DNA of 64,000 nucleotides, from contig NZ_SKBR01000001.1 of the NCBI RefSeq assembly GCF_013450295.1, forward strand, positions 1,430,001 to 1,494,000, in the 5' to 3' direction. The notes beneath the pieces were generated by a model. It was not told the origin of the DNA. It made no database searches and worked only from the letters and a program-made list of their open reading frames with translations. A program made the position numbers and the translations under genes. The stretch is from Streptomyces sp. AJS327. GTDB taxonomy: Bacteria > Actinomycetota > Actinomycetes > Streptomycetales > Streptomycetaceae. How positions within the stretch are numbered: position 1 is the stretch's first letter; each line of letters opens with the position of its first letter. This document shows positions 49,933 through 58,086 of this stretch, one piece after another.

Positions 49933-49972
49933 GTGTACGGGCGTACGCATCGATGTGTACACTCGTACGCAT
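49933..49972. promoter_or_regulatory. Two tandem 18-bp operator repeats over the SMR promoter
   Basis: GTGTAC-N3-CGTACGCAT occurs at 49933-49950 and again at 49955-49972, 22 bp apart (two helical turns). Within each copy GTAC...GTAC gives partial dyad symmetry. TACACT (49958-49963) in the second copy is a plausible -10, seven bases before the ATG at 49971. The likely ligand is the TetR regulator encoded downstream. Confidence 0.7.
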
Positions 49973-50291
49973 GATGTACGCGACGCTCACGGGAGCGATC
50001 CTCGCCGAGATACTCGCCACCACCTCCATGAAGTACAGCGACGGGTTCACCAGGCTCTGGCCCTCGCTCGGCACCGCGCTGGGCTACCTCATCGCCTTCG
50101 GGCTGCTCGCGCAGACCCTCCGGGAGATGTCGATCGGCACCGCGTACGCCATCTGGTCCGGCGCCGGGACCGCCGCCATCGCCGCCATCGGCATGGTCTT
50201 CATCGGGGAACCGGTCAACGCCGCCAAGATCCTCGGCGTGCTGCTGGTGGTGGCCGGCGTCGTCGTACTCAACCTGGGCGGAGCCCACTGA
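49971..50291 (+). CDS. Small multidrug resistance (SMR) family transporter
   Basis: This 106-residue protein has four transmembrane helices and the SMR hallmarks: the membrane Glu in AILAEILATTSMKYSDGF near residue 14, the GTAYAIWSGAGTA helix, and GVVVLNLGG at the end. SMR proteins are dual-topology or paired proton antiporters for cationic compounds, or guanidinium exporters in the Gdx branch. Residues here fit the QacE/EmrE-like branch better, but this needs an alignment. ATG 49971 or 49974 are both possible. The TetR gene overlaps its stop by one base (TGATG). Confidence 0.9.
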   Translation: MMYATLTGAILAEILATTSMKYSDGFTRLWPSLGTALGYLIAFGLLAQTLREMSIGTAYAIWSGAGTAAIAAIGMVFIGEPVNAAKILGVLLVVAGVVVLNLGGAH

Positions 50292-50830
50292 TGGCCCGCC
50301 GCTACGACCCCGAACGGCGCCAGCGCATCATCACCGCCGCCATCCGGATCGTCGAGGAGCGGGGCATCGGGGCGTTGAGCCACCGCTCGGTCGCGGCGGA
50401 GGCCGACGTACCGCTCGGCTCCACCACCTACCACTTCGCCAGCCTCGACGACCTGCTCGTCGCCGCCCTGGAACAGCTCACCGGGGAGCCCCGCGCGGCT
50501 GTCGAGAGCTGGGAGGAGGAGTTCGGGGAGGGCGTCCCGCTGACCGAAGCGCTGACCGGGGTGCTGGAGGAGTACACCTCGGGTGGGCGCGGCCGCATCC
50601 GCGTCGAGTACGAGCTGTACCTCGCCGCGCTGCGCCGCCCCGCCCTCCAGCCGGTCGCCGAGGCGTGGATGGACTCGATGGCCACCGTCCTCGCCCGGCA
50701 CGTCCCGGACATGGCCACGGCCCGGGCGCTGACCGCGCTGATCGACGGCCTGTTGCTCCGCGTGCTCCTCACCGACCAGCCCCTCGACCGGGACGAGGTC
50801 CGCTCGGCGCTCGCCCGGATCATCGGCTGA
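50291..50830 (+). CDS. TetR-family transcriptional regulator
   Basis: This 179-residue protein has an N-terminal TetR HTH (RIITAAIRIVEERGIGALSHRSVAAEADVPLGSTTYHF, split here only by reading) and an alpha-helical ligand domain. It starts inside the SMR stop codon, so the two are cotranscribed. It almost certainly represses the pair through the tandem repeats at 49933-49972, becoming inactive on binding an exported compound. The effector is unknown. A short tandem repeat follows the stop. Confidence 0.9.
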   Translation: MARRYDPERRQRIITAAIRIVEERGIGALSHRSVAAEADVPLGSTTYHFASLDDLLVAALEQLTGEPRAAVESWEEEFGEGVPLTEALTGVLEEYTSGGRGRIRVEYELYLAALRRPALQPVAEAWMDSMATVLARHVPDMATARALTALIDGLLLRVLLTDQPLDRDEVRSALARIIG

Positions 50831-50866
50831 GGGCCGGCCCGGCCCGGCTGGCTCCCGCGGCTGTGT

Positions 50867-50905
50867 TGGCTGTGTTGGCAGCCTTGGCAGCCTTGGCAGT
50901 CTTGG
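50867..50905. repeat. Short 9-bp tandem repeat
   Basis: Four imperfect TTGGC-type 9-mers (TTGGCTGTG, TTGGCAGCC twice, TTGGCAGTC) run head to tail in the gap between the TetR gene and dapD. It lies upstream of the dapD -10. Confidence 0.7.
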
Positions 50906-50955
50906 TGACGTCGGCGCACCGGGGGCCGGGTTCGTCCCCCCGCACCGAAGGCCGA

Positions 50956-50961
50956 TAGCGT
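50956..50961 (+). promoter_or_regulatory. Putative -10 element of a leaderless dapD promoter
   Basis: TAGCGT is followed by six bases and the dapD ATG at 50968, and no Shine-Dalgarno is seen. Confidence 0.5.
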
Positions 50962-50967
50962 GCCGGT

Positions 50968-51975
50968 ATGACCGAAGCATCCGCCACTCGCACCACCGGC
51001 GCCGTCGCCGCCGGGCTCGCCACGCTCACCCTGGAAGACGGCGCCACCGCCCCGGCCGGCACCGTGCTGGACACCTGGTTCCCCGCGCCAGAGCTCGTGG
51101 AGCGGCCGGGCCCAGCCGGAACCGAGCGGCTCGCCCCGGAGCGCGCCGCCGAACTGCTCGGCGAGGCCGCGCCCCAGGCGCTCGGCCCCGACCCGGTGCG
51201 CGGGGTCGAGGTGGTGGCCGTCCGCACGGTGATCGCCTCGCTGGAGGAGAAGCCGCTCGACACCCACGACACCTACCTGCGGCTCCAGTTGCTCAGCCAC
51301 CGGCTGGTGCGGCCGCACGGGCAGAACCTGGACGGCGTCTTCGGGCTGCTCGCCAACGTCGCCTGGACCAGCCTCGGTCCGGTGCCGCTGGACCAGCTGG
51401 ACGCGGCGCGGCTGCGGGCCCGCGCGGCCGGTACCCACCTCGCCGTCACCAGTGTCGACAAGTTCCCCAGGATGACCGACTACGTGGCGCCGCTGGGCGT
51501 GCGGATCGCGGACGCCGACCGGGTGCGGCTCGGCGCCCACCTGGCCTCCGGCACCACCGTGATGCACGAGGGCTTCTGCAACTTCAACGCCGGGACGTTG
51601 GGCGCCTCCATGGTGGAGGGGCGGATCAGCGCCGGGGTGGTCGTGGGGGACGGCACCGACATCGGCGGCGGCGCCTCGATCATGGGCACCCTCTCCGGCG
51701 GCGGTACGCAGACCATCGCGCTGGGCGAGCGCTGCCTGCTCGGCGCCGAGGCCGGGGTGGGCATCTCGCTCGGGGACGACTGCGTGGTGGAGGCCGGACT
51801 GTACGTCACGGCCGGCACCCGGGTCACGCTGCCGGACGGGAAGGTCGTCAAGGCGCTGGAGCTGTCCGGTGCGCACAACCTGCTCTTCCGCCGGAACTCG
51901 ACCACGGGCACGGTCGAGGCCCTCCAGCGCACCGGCTCCTGGGGCGGGCTCAACGAGGCGCTGCACGCCAACTGA
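50968..51975 (+). CDS. dapD: 2,3,4,5-Tetrahydropyridine-2,6-dicarboxylate N-succinyltransferase
   Basis: This 335-residue actinobacterial-type DapD of the succinylase branch leads to meso-diaminopimelate and lysine. The left-handed beta-helix is visible as hexapeptide-like runs ([20 protein letters not shown], then [56 protein letters not shown]). The catalytic Glu region is MVEGRISAG. The N-terminal 150 residues form the helical domain. The gene is monocistronic: it has its own leaderless promoter and a strong terminator at 51988. The ATG at 50968 is the only sensible start. Confidence 0.95.
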   Translation: MTEASATRTTGAVAAGLATLTLEDGATAPAGTVLDTWFPAPELVERPGPAGTERLAPERAAELLGEAAPQALGPDPVRGVEVVAVRTVIASLEEKPLDTHDTYLRLQLLSHRLVRPHGQNLDGVFGLLANVAWTSLGPVPLDQLDAARLRARAAGTHLAVTSVDKFPRMTDYVAPLGVRIADADRVRLGAHLASGTTVMHEGFCNFNAGTLGASMVEGRISAGVVVGDGTDIGGGASIMGTLSGGGTQTIALGERCLLGAEAGVGISLGDDCVVEAGLYVTAGTRVTLPDGKVVKALELSGAHNLLFRRNSTTGTVEALQRTGSWGGLNEALHAN

Positions 51976-51987
51976 CGCGCCACCGCC

Positions 51988-52028
51988 GGGCCCCGGCGTC
52001 ACGCCCCGACCGCGTGGCGCCGGGGCCC
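51988..52028 (+). terminator. Terminator after dapD
   Basis: A 17-bp stem (11 bp GGGCCCCGGCG with its complement, a T-G wobble, then CACGC/GCGTG) with a 7-nt loop lies 12 bp after dapD. The following EI24 gene has its own -10 at 52083. Confidence 0.8.
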
Positions 52029-52082
52029 GTCGGCGTGCCGGGGCCGGCGCGCGGCCCGCGCGGGCGGCCCCGCGACCCTGGG

Positions 52083-52088
52083 TAGGGT
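52083..52088 (+). promoter_or_regulatory. Putative -10 element of a leaderless EI24 promoter
   Basis: TAGGGT is followed by six bases and the ATG at 52095. There is no ribosome binding site. Confidence 0.6.
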
Positions 52089-52094
52089 GTGCGG

Positions 52095-52934
52095 ATGCGT
52101 GAACTGGCGGCGGGAATCCGCTACTTGGGGCGAGGTCAGCGCTGGGTTCTCGGTCACGGCAGGTGGCTGGGGTTCGGTCTGCTGCCCGCCCTCATCACCC
52201 TGGTGCTCTACGCCGCGGCGCTCGCCGCGCTCGCCTTCTGGGCGGACGACGTCGTCGCCTGGGCGACGCCCTTCGCCGACGACTGGGCGTCCCCCTGGCC
52301 CGGGCTGCTGCGCGGGGTCTTCGCTGTGCTGCTCTGGGTCGCGGTGCTGCTGCTCGCGGTCCTCACCTTCACCGCGGTCACCCTGCTTGTCGGGGACCCG
52401 TTCTACGAGCGGCTGTCCGAGGAGGTCGAGCGGTCCGAGGGCGACTGCCCCGAGGGGGCCGACCGCCCGCTCTGGCAGGAGCTGTGGATCTCCCTCCGGG
52501 ACAGCCTCTACTTGCTGTGGCGGGCCTCGCTCTGGGGCGTCCCGCTGTTCTTCCTCGGCTTCGTGCCGGTGCTCGGCCAGACCGTCGTGCCCGCCGCGGG
52601 CTTCGCCGTCGCGGGCTTCTTCCTCACGGTCGAGCTGGCCTCCGTCGGTCTCCAGCGCCGGGACGTACCGGTGCGGGAGCGGCTGCGGCTGCTGCGCGGC
52701 CGCCGGGCGCTCGCGCTGGGCTTCGGCGTCCCGCTGGTGCTGCTCTACCTGCTGCCGCTCGCGGCGGTGGTGCTGATGCCCGGCGCCGTGGCGGGCGCCG
52801 CGCTGCTGGTGCGGGACCTGATGGGGGAGGACGGCGCCGCCGAACCGGCCCCGCCCGGCGGCCCGGAGACGGCGGCCGGGGTGCCCGGGGGCGGCCCGGC
52901 GACGGCCCCCGGCTGGGCGCCCCCGCGCGGCTGA
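52095..52934 (+). CDS. EI24-domain (CysZ-like) membrane protein
   Basis: This 279-residue protein has the EI24/CysZ arrangement: an amphipathic N-terminus (RELAAGIRYLGRGQRWVL), helices around 25-50 and 75-100, a conserved VGDPFYERLSEEVE region, then paired re-entrant or membrane helices. A low-complexity Pro/Gly/Ala tail follows. CysZ transports sulfate in enterobacteria, but many EI24 proteins have no assigned role, so sulfate uptake is not claimed. ATG 52095 is favoured over the GTG at 52089 by the leaderless spacing. Confidence 0.85.
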   Translation: MRELAAGIRYLGRGQRWVLGHGRWLGFGLLPALITLVLYAAALAALAFWADDVVAWATPFADDWASPWPGLLRGVFAVLLWVAVLLLAVLTFTAVTLLVGDPFYERLSEEVERSEGDCPEGADRPLWQELWISLRDSLYLLWRASLWGVPLFFLGFVPVLGQTVVPAAGFAVAGFFLTVELASVGLQRRDVPVRERLRLLRGRRALALGFGVPLVLLYLLPLAAVVLMPGAVAGAALLVRDLMGEDGAAEPAPPGGPETAAGVPGGGPATAPGWAPPRG

Positions 52935-52970
52935 GCCGGGAGACGCGGCTGAACCGGGCCCGGAGCCCGG

Positions 52971-53004
52971 CCGGACCCGGGGGCCGGGAGCCCGCCGGGT
53001 CCGG
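52971..53004. terminator. Bidirectional hairpin between EI24 and nuclease genes
   Basis: CCGGACCCGG and its exact complement CCGGGTCCGG are separated by 14 nt in the 84-bp convergent gap. Confidence 0.6.
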
Positions 53005-53018
53005 TGACCGGGGCCGGA

Positions 53019-54869
53019 TCAGGGCAGTGTGATCCGGGTGACCGAGGGGTCGTGGTCGCTGGTCTGGTCCGCGAACTCGGCGTTCACGTGCACGATGTCG
53101 TACTCCGGCGTACCCGCTCCCGGGCTGGTGAGGATGTGGTCGAGGGTCTGCGAGTTGCCGTTGAAGACGTAGCCGTACCGCTCCTCCTCCGGCAGCCGGT
53201 CCATCGGGCTGGTGAGCGCGCCGCCGGAGCGGAGCGCGTCCAGGGTGGGGGAGAAGCCGAAGTCGTTGAAGTCCCCGCCCGTGACCACGAGCGCCTCGGG
53301 ATCGACGTCGCGGATGTCCCGCACGAAGGAGTTGAGCAGCTTCGCCTGCTCGACGCGCTGCGGCTCGGAGTGCCGGGTGGGCGGCTGGAAGCGGCCCTCC
53401 ATCGGCTGGTCGCCCTCTAGGTCGCCGCCGCCCTTGGAGCTGAAGTGGTTCGCCACCACGAACACCGGCCGTCCCTGGAAGCGGAACTCCCCGGCCAGCG
53501 GCTTCCGGCTCGCCTCCCAGGCGTCGTCCTGCGGCGTGACGCGGCCCGGCGAGGCGCTGAGCGCCGGTTCCCCGTCCCGTTCGGTGACCTCGACCGGGGT
53601 GGTGGCGTCGCCGCCCTCCCGGTCGGTGAAGGAGACCCGCTCGGGGTTGTACAGGAAGGCGACCCGGATGTTGCCGCCGGGCTGCCCGCCGTCCGCCTTG
53701 TCCTCCGGGTCGATCTGGCGGTACTCGTAGGCGGGGCCGCCCGCCTTCGCGATCGCCTCGGTCAGCTGGTCGAGCGTCTTCCCCGCGGAGACCGTGCCGT
53801 CGTCGTCCGGCCCGGTGTCGTCCTGTACCTCCTCCAGCATCACGATGTCGGGCGAGGCGAGGTTGGTGACCAGCCCCTCGGCGAGCTGGTCGAACTTCTC
53901 CGGCTCGGTCCGCGGGGAGAGGTTCTCCACGTTGTACGTCGCGACGGCCAGCTCGTCCTTCTCGTGCGGCCGGGTGCGCTCACGCTCCAGCCCGCCGTCC
54001 TCGTGCTCGCCGAGCGCGGTGGCGCGCACGGTGTAGCCGCCGAACTGGTCGTAGTCGAGCGGGCCCGCGGTGGCGCCGGACAGGGTGTCGCCCACGTTCG
54101 CCCGCGGGAAGGGGCTCTTCTCGGGGTCGAGCAGCGAGGTGACCTTCAGCCGCGCCCCGTTGTGCTGGTCGTAGCCCCCGTAGAGGGTGCCGCCGCGCGG
54201 GGTGGGGTTCTGCCGCGGGTCCGCCGTCACCCAGAGGTCGTCGTAGGACGAGGTGGCGCCCGTCACCCGGGCGTCCTCCACGGCGACCCGCATGCCCTCC
54301 AGCGCCTCGTACCGGTCGAGGGCGTACTTCTTCGGGTGGAGCGTGAGCGGTTCGATGTTCTCGCCGTCCGCCCCGGGGGCGTACCGGTCCGGCACGCTGT
54401 CCGCCGACAGCCGGAAGGTGGCGGGCAGTTCGGCCTCCCGCGCGGTGGCCGTCCAGCTGGCCCCGGTGAGCTGGGTGACGGACTGGCCGCCGGACTCCTC
54501 GCCGCCGGGGTAGTACTCCGCGACCTTCCCCGAGACGCGGAGCGCGTCGCCCACCGTCACGTCGGGGGACTCCTCGCCGGTGAAGACGTAGATCCCCTCG
54601 CTGGTGGCCGGATCGTCGTCCGGCTTCGGGTCCTGGAGCCAGAAGCCCCGCGCGGAGCCGGAGTCGCGGACGGCGGTCACCACGCCCGGCACGTCGGTGA
54701 CCTCCTTCCCCACGAGGGGCGATATCCGGCTACTGCCCTGGATGTCGTGGATCCGCTGGCCGTCCGCCGGGAGCGGGGCGGCCGAGACCGCGGACGAGGG
54801 GACGAGCAGGAGCGAGGAGCAGAGCGCGGCGACGGTGATCGCGCAGGTACGGCTGGTTCGAGACGACAA
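53019..54869 (-). CDS. Secreted endonuclease/exonuclease/phosphatase-family protein
   Basis: This 616-residue protein has a signal peptide (residues 1-31, ending near AVSAAPLP). A DNA-binding-like OB region spans about 40-290 (TDVPGVVTAVRD, GDALRVSGKV). A C-terminal EEP catalytic domain has ATYNVENLSPR, the metal Glu in VMLEEVQDD, VANHFSSKGGGD, TGGDFND and TSDHDPSV. The layout matches ExeM/NucH-type extracellular nucleases. These release phosphate and nucleotides from external DNA; activity here is inferred. The start is TTG 54869, supported by GGAGGGAA five bases upstream. Upstream, TTGACA and CAGGCT give a candidate promoter. Confidence 0.9.
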   Translation of the reverse strand: MSSRTSRTCAITVAALCSSLLLVPSSAVSAAPLPADGQRIHDIQGSSRISPLVGKEVTDVPGVVTAVRDSGSARGFWLQDPKPDDDPATSEGIYVFTGEESPDVTVGDALRVSGKVAEYYPGGEESGGQSVTQLTGASWTATAREAELPATFRLSADSVPDRYAPGADGENIEPLTLHPKKYALDRYEALEGMRVAVEDARVTGATSSYDDLWVTADPRQNPTPRGGTLYGGYDQHNGARLKVTSLLDPEKSPFPRANVGDTLSGATAGPLDYDQFGGYTVRATALGEHEDGGLERERTRPHEKDELAVATYNVENLSPRTEPEKFDQLAEGLVTNLASPDIVMLEEVQDDTGPDDDGTVSAGKTLDQLTEAIAKAGGPAYEYRQIDPEDKADGGQPGGNIRVAFLYNPERVSFTDREGGDATTPVEVTERDGEPALSASPGRVTPQDDAWEASRKPLAGEFRFQGRPVFVVANHFSSKGGGDLEGDQPMEGRFQPPTRHSEPQRVEQAKLLNSFVRDIRDVDPEALVVTGGDFNDFGFSPTLDALRSGGALTSPMDRLPEEERYGYVFNGNSQTLDHILTSPGAGTPEYDIVHVNAEFADQTSDHDPSVTRITLP

Positions 54870-55202
54870 CGGTTCCCTCCGGTGTGGGGACCCCGCGCTG
54901 GCGGCGGGGGAGTTGGGGACGAGGATGTGTCGCGCAGTGTCTACGCGCGTTCAGCCTGGCCGGGAAACGCCAGTTGTCAAGGGCGTGACGGATCGTGGGA
55001 GACGGACGTGCTCCTCCGGTTGTGTGGTGGGCGCACGATTCGGGCAGCGGCGGACAGATCCCGTCTACGCTGGGGGCCGACGTCAGCCCGGACCCGACCG
55101 GGAGCGTCCACTCGTCCCGTCCCGCCGCGCCGGGGCCCCACCCCACTCCACCGCCGGGGCCGGGGCCACCCGCCCGGCCAACCCCCGTAACAGCTCTAGG
55201 AG
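54870..55202. other. Divergent promoter region
   Basis: No gene is supported here. On the minus strand, TTGACA (54980-54975) and CAGGCT (54958-54953), 16 bp apart, form a reasonable promoter for the secreted nuclease gene. On the plus strand only the AGGAG at 55198-55202 next to the following ATG stands out. Confidence 0.5.
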
Positions 55203-56789
55203 ATGAACGCGCTGATGACCGGTGACGCCCGTTCCACCATGCCGCCCGTGCGGCTGCCCTCCGAGGCCGAGCTGGCCCGGGAGGCCCTAGCGGCGCCGCT
55301 GCTCTCCCGGGCCGCGCGGCTCGCCCGCTGGGCCGAGTCCGGAGTGCCCGTCGGCGCCGGGGGCGAGCTGCTCGCCGGGCAGCTCAAGGAGGCCGCCGAC
55401 CACCTCGGCCTCGCCGAGGCCGGGGCGGCGCGCGACATCGCCGGGGAGGAGGAGCGGGAGGCCGCCGACCTCGCGGCCGAGGCGTGGAACTTCGCGGTGG
55501 ACACCGGCCTCGTCGAGTTCGAGGAGAACGACCCGGCCGAGGGCGGGGAGGGCGCCTCCGGCGGGACCGGGGGCCTGGCCGCCGACGAGCCGGTGGGCAC
55601 CGCCACGTCCGGCGAGGCGCTGCCCCGGCTCCTCTCCGGCTCCCCGGCCGACGTGCTGGAGATCTGGCAAGAGGGCATGGAGTGCGTGCTCGCCGAGGCG
55701 GTGACCCCGACCTTCGAGGAGCTGCTGGGCGATCTCCAGGCCGTCGTGGAGGGTTCGGCCGCCGACCCGTCCTCGATCGACATGGACCAGCTCGACTGGG
55801 ACCCCGAGGAGGCGGCCGGGTTCCTCGACAGCGCGCTCGGCAACCTCTACCTGCTCACCGTCAGCGACGCCACGGTGGCCTCCGGGGCGCTGCTGCCGCT
55901 CCCGGCCCTCGCCGCCTCGATGACCGTCCCCGAGGACATGGAGGAGCCGACCGACGAGGTGCTGGAGGAGGTCTCCACCGCGATGATGCGGCTGGACGGC
56001 CAGTTCCGTGTGCTGACGCCGATCGGCCTGCTGGAGTACCGCCCGGTCGACGAGGAGCTGACCCGCGAGGCGGAGGAGTCCGAGGAACTCCCCGAACTCG
56101 ACGACGAGGACGTCTCCCGCTACGGCATGGTCCGGCTCACCCCGCTCGGCCTGCACGGCGTCCGCGCGCGGATGCGCGAGGCCGGGCTGGACGCCCCCGC
56201 CGTCGGGGACCTCGCCACCGCTGACGCCCGGGAGTTGCTGGACACCCTGCCCGGCTACCCGGAGGCCAGCGCGCAGGCCGAGATCGAGTGCTGGCTGGCG
56301 GCGCGCCCGGCGGACGCCAGCGACGACGGGCACGGCCGCGCCGCCCGGGAGCTGCTGACCGCCGCGCGCGGTAACGACGCGGACGCGCCCTCCCGGCGGC
56401 TCGCCTGCCAGCAGGCGCTCACCCTGATCGGGCCGAGCGCCGAGCCCGCGCTCCGGGAGGTGCTGGCCGACCGGCAGCTCGGCGGGCTGGCGCGGGTGTG
56501 GCTCGCCGAGCGTGGCGCCGCCGACGTGCCGCAGCCCGACGAGGAGATGGTCTTCTGGCTGACCGTCGACACCATCGCCGCGCAGCTGACGGCGGTGGGC
56601 GAGGCCGCCGAACTCCAGGAGCTGGTCCAGGGCCTGGTCGACCAGCACACCGGCTTCTTCGACAAGGCATGGCGGGTCGACCACCCGGCGACCGGTGACG
56701 TCCTGGAGGCCATGGGCCGTGTCCACCCCGACCGCCGGACGGCGAAGGAGGCCCGCAAGGCGGCATTCAAGGCCCGCTCCCGCGCCTGA
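55203..56789 (+). CDS. Large hypothetical acidic protein
   Basis: This 528-residue soluble, strongly acidic, Ala/Glu/Leu-rich helical protein has no domain I recognise. Residues 15-110 are helical (PSEAELAREALAAPLL, then RAARLARWAESGVPVG). A Gly/Ala linker lies near 115-140. A middle region has WNFAVDTGLVEF and DPEEAAGFLDSALGNLYLL. A C-terminal half has HEAT-like helices (SRRLACQQALTLIGPSAEPALREVLADRQLG) and a closing basic end (AKEARKAAFKARSRA). AGGAG directly abuts ATG 55203, so ATG 55215 is an alternative. It has typical codon bias and no operon partner. It could be a helical scaffold or interaction protein; the function is unknown. Confidence 0.8.
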   Translation: MNALMTGDARSTMPPVRLPSEAELAREALAAPLLSRAARLARWAESGVPVGAGGELLAGQLKEAADHLGLAEAGAARDIAGEEEREAADLAAEAWNFAVDTGLVEFEENDPAEGGEGASGGTGGLAADEPVGTATSGEALPRLLSGSPADVLEIWQEGMECVLAEAVTPTFEELLGDLQAVVEGSAADPSSIDMDQLDWDPEEAAGFLDSALGNLYLLTVSDATVASGALLPLPALAASMTVPEDMEEPTDEVLEEVSTAMMRLDGQFRVLTPIGLLEYRPVDEELTREAEESEELPELDDEDVSRYGMVRLTPLGLHGVRARMREAGLDAPAVGDLATADARELLDTLPGYPEASAQAEIECWLAARPADASDDGHGRAARELLTAARGNDADAPSRRLACQQALTLIGPSAEPALREVLADRQLGGLARVWLAERGAADVPQPDEEMVFWLTVDTIAAQLTAVGEAAELQELVQGLVDQHTGFFDKAWRVDHPATGDVLEAMGRVHPDRRTAKEARKAAFKARSRA

Positions 56790-56935
56790 GGCGAGCCCTG
56801 CCACCGCGCGCGGTCCGCGCGGCCGCCTCCCCGGTGTCCGTGAACTCCCGCCCGGGGAACGCCCGTCGGGGAGGCGGGACGAGACGGGGCGGCCGGGCGG
56901 GCTCGCCGGGGGACCGGCCGCGCGGTACCCGTGGC

Positions 56936-57030
56936 GCGGAACAGGCCGCGCGGCAGCGGTGGTTGTGTACGGCCGTGCGGAACGGGCCGTGTGGCAGCGG
57001 TGGTTGGCGACGGCCGGGCGGAACGGGTGT
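56936..57030. repeat. 41-bp imperfect tandem repeat
   Basis: Units beginning GCGGAAC start at 56936, 56977 and 57018 (period 41 bp, about 2.3 copies). Both full units contain GGCAGCGGTGGTTG. They lie in the 294-bp gap before the DUF6011-like gene and are not part of a supported gene. Confidence 0.75.
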
Positions 57031-57083
57031 CCGGCTCGGACTGGTCGGCTCCGGCTGTCGGCGCGGGATGCTACACCGGAGGG

Positions 57084-57290
57084 GTGAGCCACCGACCCGA
57101 CGAACCGCTGCCGGACAGCGTCCCCGAGCCACCGGACGCGCGTCACTGCCGGATGTGTGGCGCGGTGCTGCGCGACCGCGTCTCCCGGATGTGGGGTCTC
57201 GGCCCCGACTGCCGGGCGAAGGTGCGGCTCCGCCTGGCGCCCGACCCACCGCCGAACGAGACCGAGCAGGAGGCGCTGCCCGGAACCTGA
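57084..57290 (+). CDS. Small DUF6011-like zinc-binding protein
   Basis: This 68-residue protein has a treble-clef-like pattern HCRMCGAVLRDRVSRMWGLGPDC, with three cysteines and a His. This matches the DUF6011 type in which a C-x2-C pair is followed by SxxxGxGPxC. Flanks are Pro/Asp/Glu-rich. The GTG at 57084 is preceded by TACACC (57072-57077) at six-base spacing and also by GGAGGG, so either leaderless or canonical initiation is possible. The upstream in-frame sequence runs into the 41-bp repeat and is not included. Function is unknown. Confidence 0.75.
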   Translation: MSHRPDEPLPDSVPEPPDARHCRMCGAVLRDRVSRMWGLGPDCRAKVRLRLAPDPPPNETEQEALPGT

Positions 57291-57565
57291 GCCCGAACCT
57301 GAGTCTCCGAACCCGAGACCCGGGGGCTGACCCTGGGTGCCGAGGCCGGGGACCGAGGACTCGGACCCGAGGGTCCGGTTCCGGCCGCGTCCAGTTGATC
57401 TCGTCGAACAGGCGGAGATATCCCACGCGTTGACCGTTACGTCTGGACTTCGGGGACTCGTCCGTCTGAACTACGTGAGGGGGCCGCCGGCCCCTGCTCG
57501 CTGAGGTTCCCGGGTCGCCGGGGCACCGGCCTCCGGGACGACGTCACTGAGGAACGAGGGGACAC

Positions 57566-57976
57566 GTGAACCAACGGAAGACCGCCCTGCGGGTAACGGA
57601 CTTCGACCACCTGGTGCTCACCACGGGAGACGTGGAGCGCTCACTGGACTTCTACTGCGGACGGCTCGGAATGGAACCGGTCCGAGTGGACGAGTGGCGG
57701 GCGGGGAAGGTGCCGTTCCCCTCCGTCCGGGTCTCCGGGACCACCATCATCGACGTACTGGCGGGGGAGCGCGGCGAGTCCAACGTCGACCACTTCTGCC
57801 TGGTGGTGGAGCCGCTGGAGTGGCGGCAGGTCGTCGACTCGGGCGACTTCACGGTGCTGGAGGGGCCCGTCGAGCGCTTCGGCGCGCGGGGCACGGCCTA
57901 CTCGGTCTACGTCCGCGACCCCGACGGGAACACCGTCGAACTGCGCTGGTACCCGGAGGACGCCGAGGAGGGCTGA
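57566..57976 (+). CDS. VOC-superfamily (glyoxalase/bleomycin-resistance fold) protein
   Basis: This 136-residue protein has the paired beta-alpha-beta-beta-beta modules of the vicinal-oxygen-chelate fold. Candidate metal ligands are His in DFDHLVLTTGD, His in NVDHFCLVVEP and Glu in GNTVELRWYPE. It is related to small glyoxalase I-like or virulence-associated VOC proteins; the substrate is unknown. The GTG at 57566 follows GAGGGGAC. It converges on a double-TerD gene across a 14-bp-stem terminator. Confidence 0.9.
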   Translation: MNQRKTALRVTDFDHLVLTTGDVERSLDFYCGRLGMEPVRVDEWRAGKVPFPSVRVSGTTIIDVLAGERGESNVDHFCLVVEPLEWRQVVDSGDFTVLEGPVERFGARGTAYSVYVRDPDGNTVELRWYPEDAEEG

Positions 57977-58038
57977 GCACCGCCTGACCGGTACGGACGG
58001 GCCCGGGCGGGTATGGACGGCCACGGCCCGCGCCGCCC

Positions 58039-58074
58039 GGAGCGCCCGTCGGCCGCCGCACCGACGGGCGCTCC
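58039..58074. terminator. Bidirectional terminator between VOC and TerD genes
   Basis: A perfect 14-bp inverted repeat with arms 58039-58052 and 58061-58074 and an 8-nt loop lies in the convergent gap. Confidence 0.8.
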
Positions 58075-58086
58075 CCGGGCCGGGCG

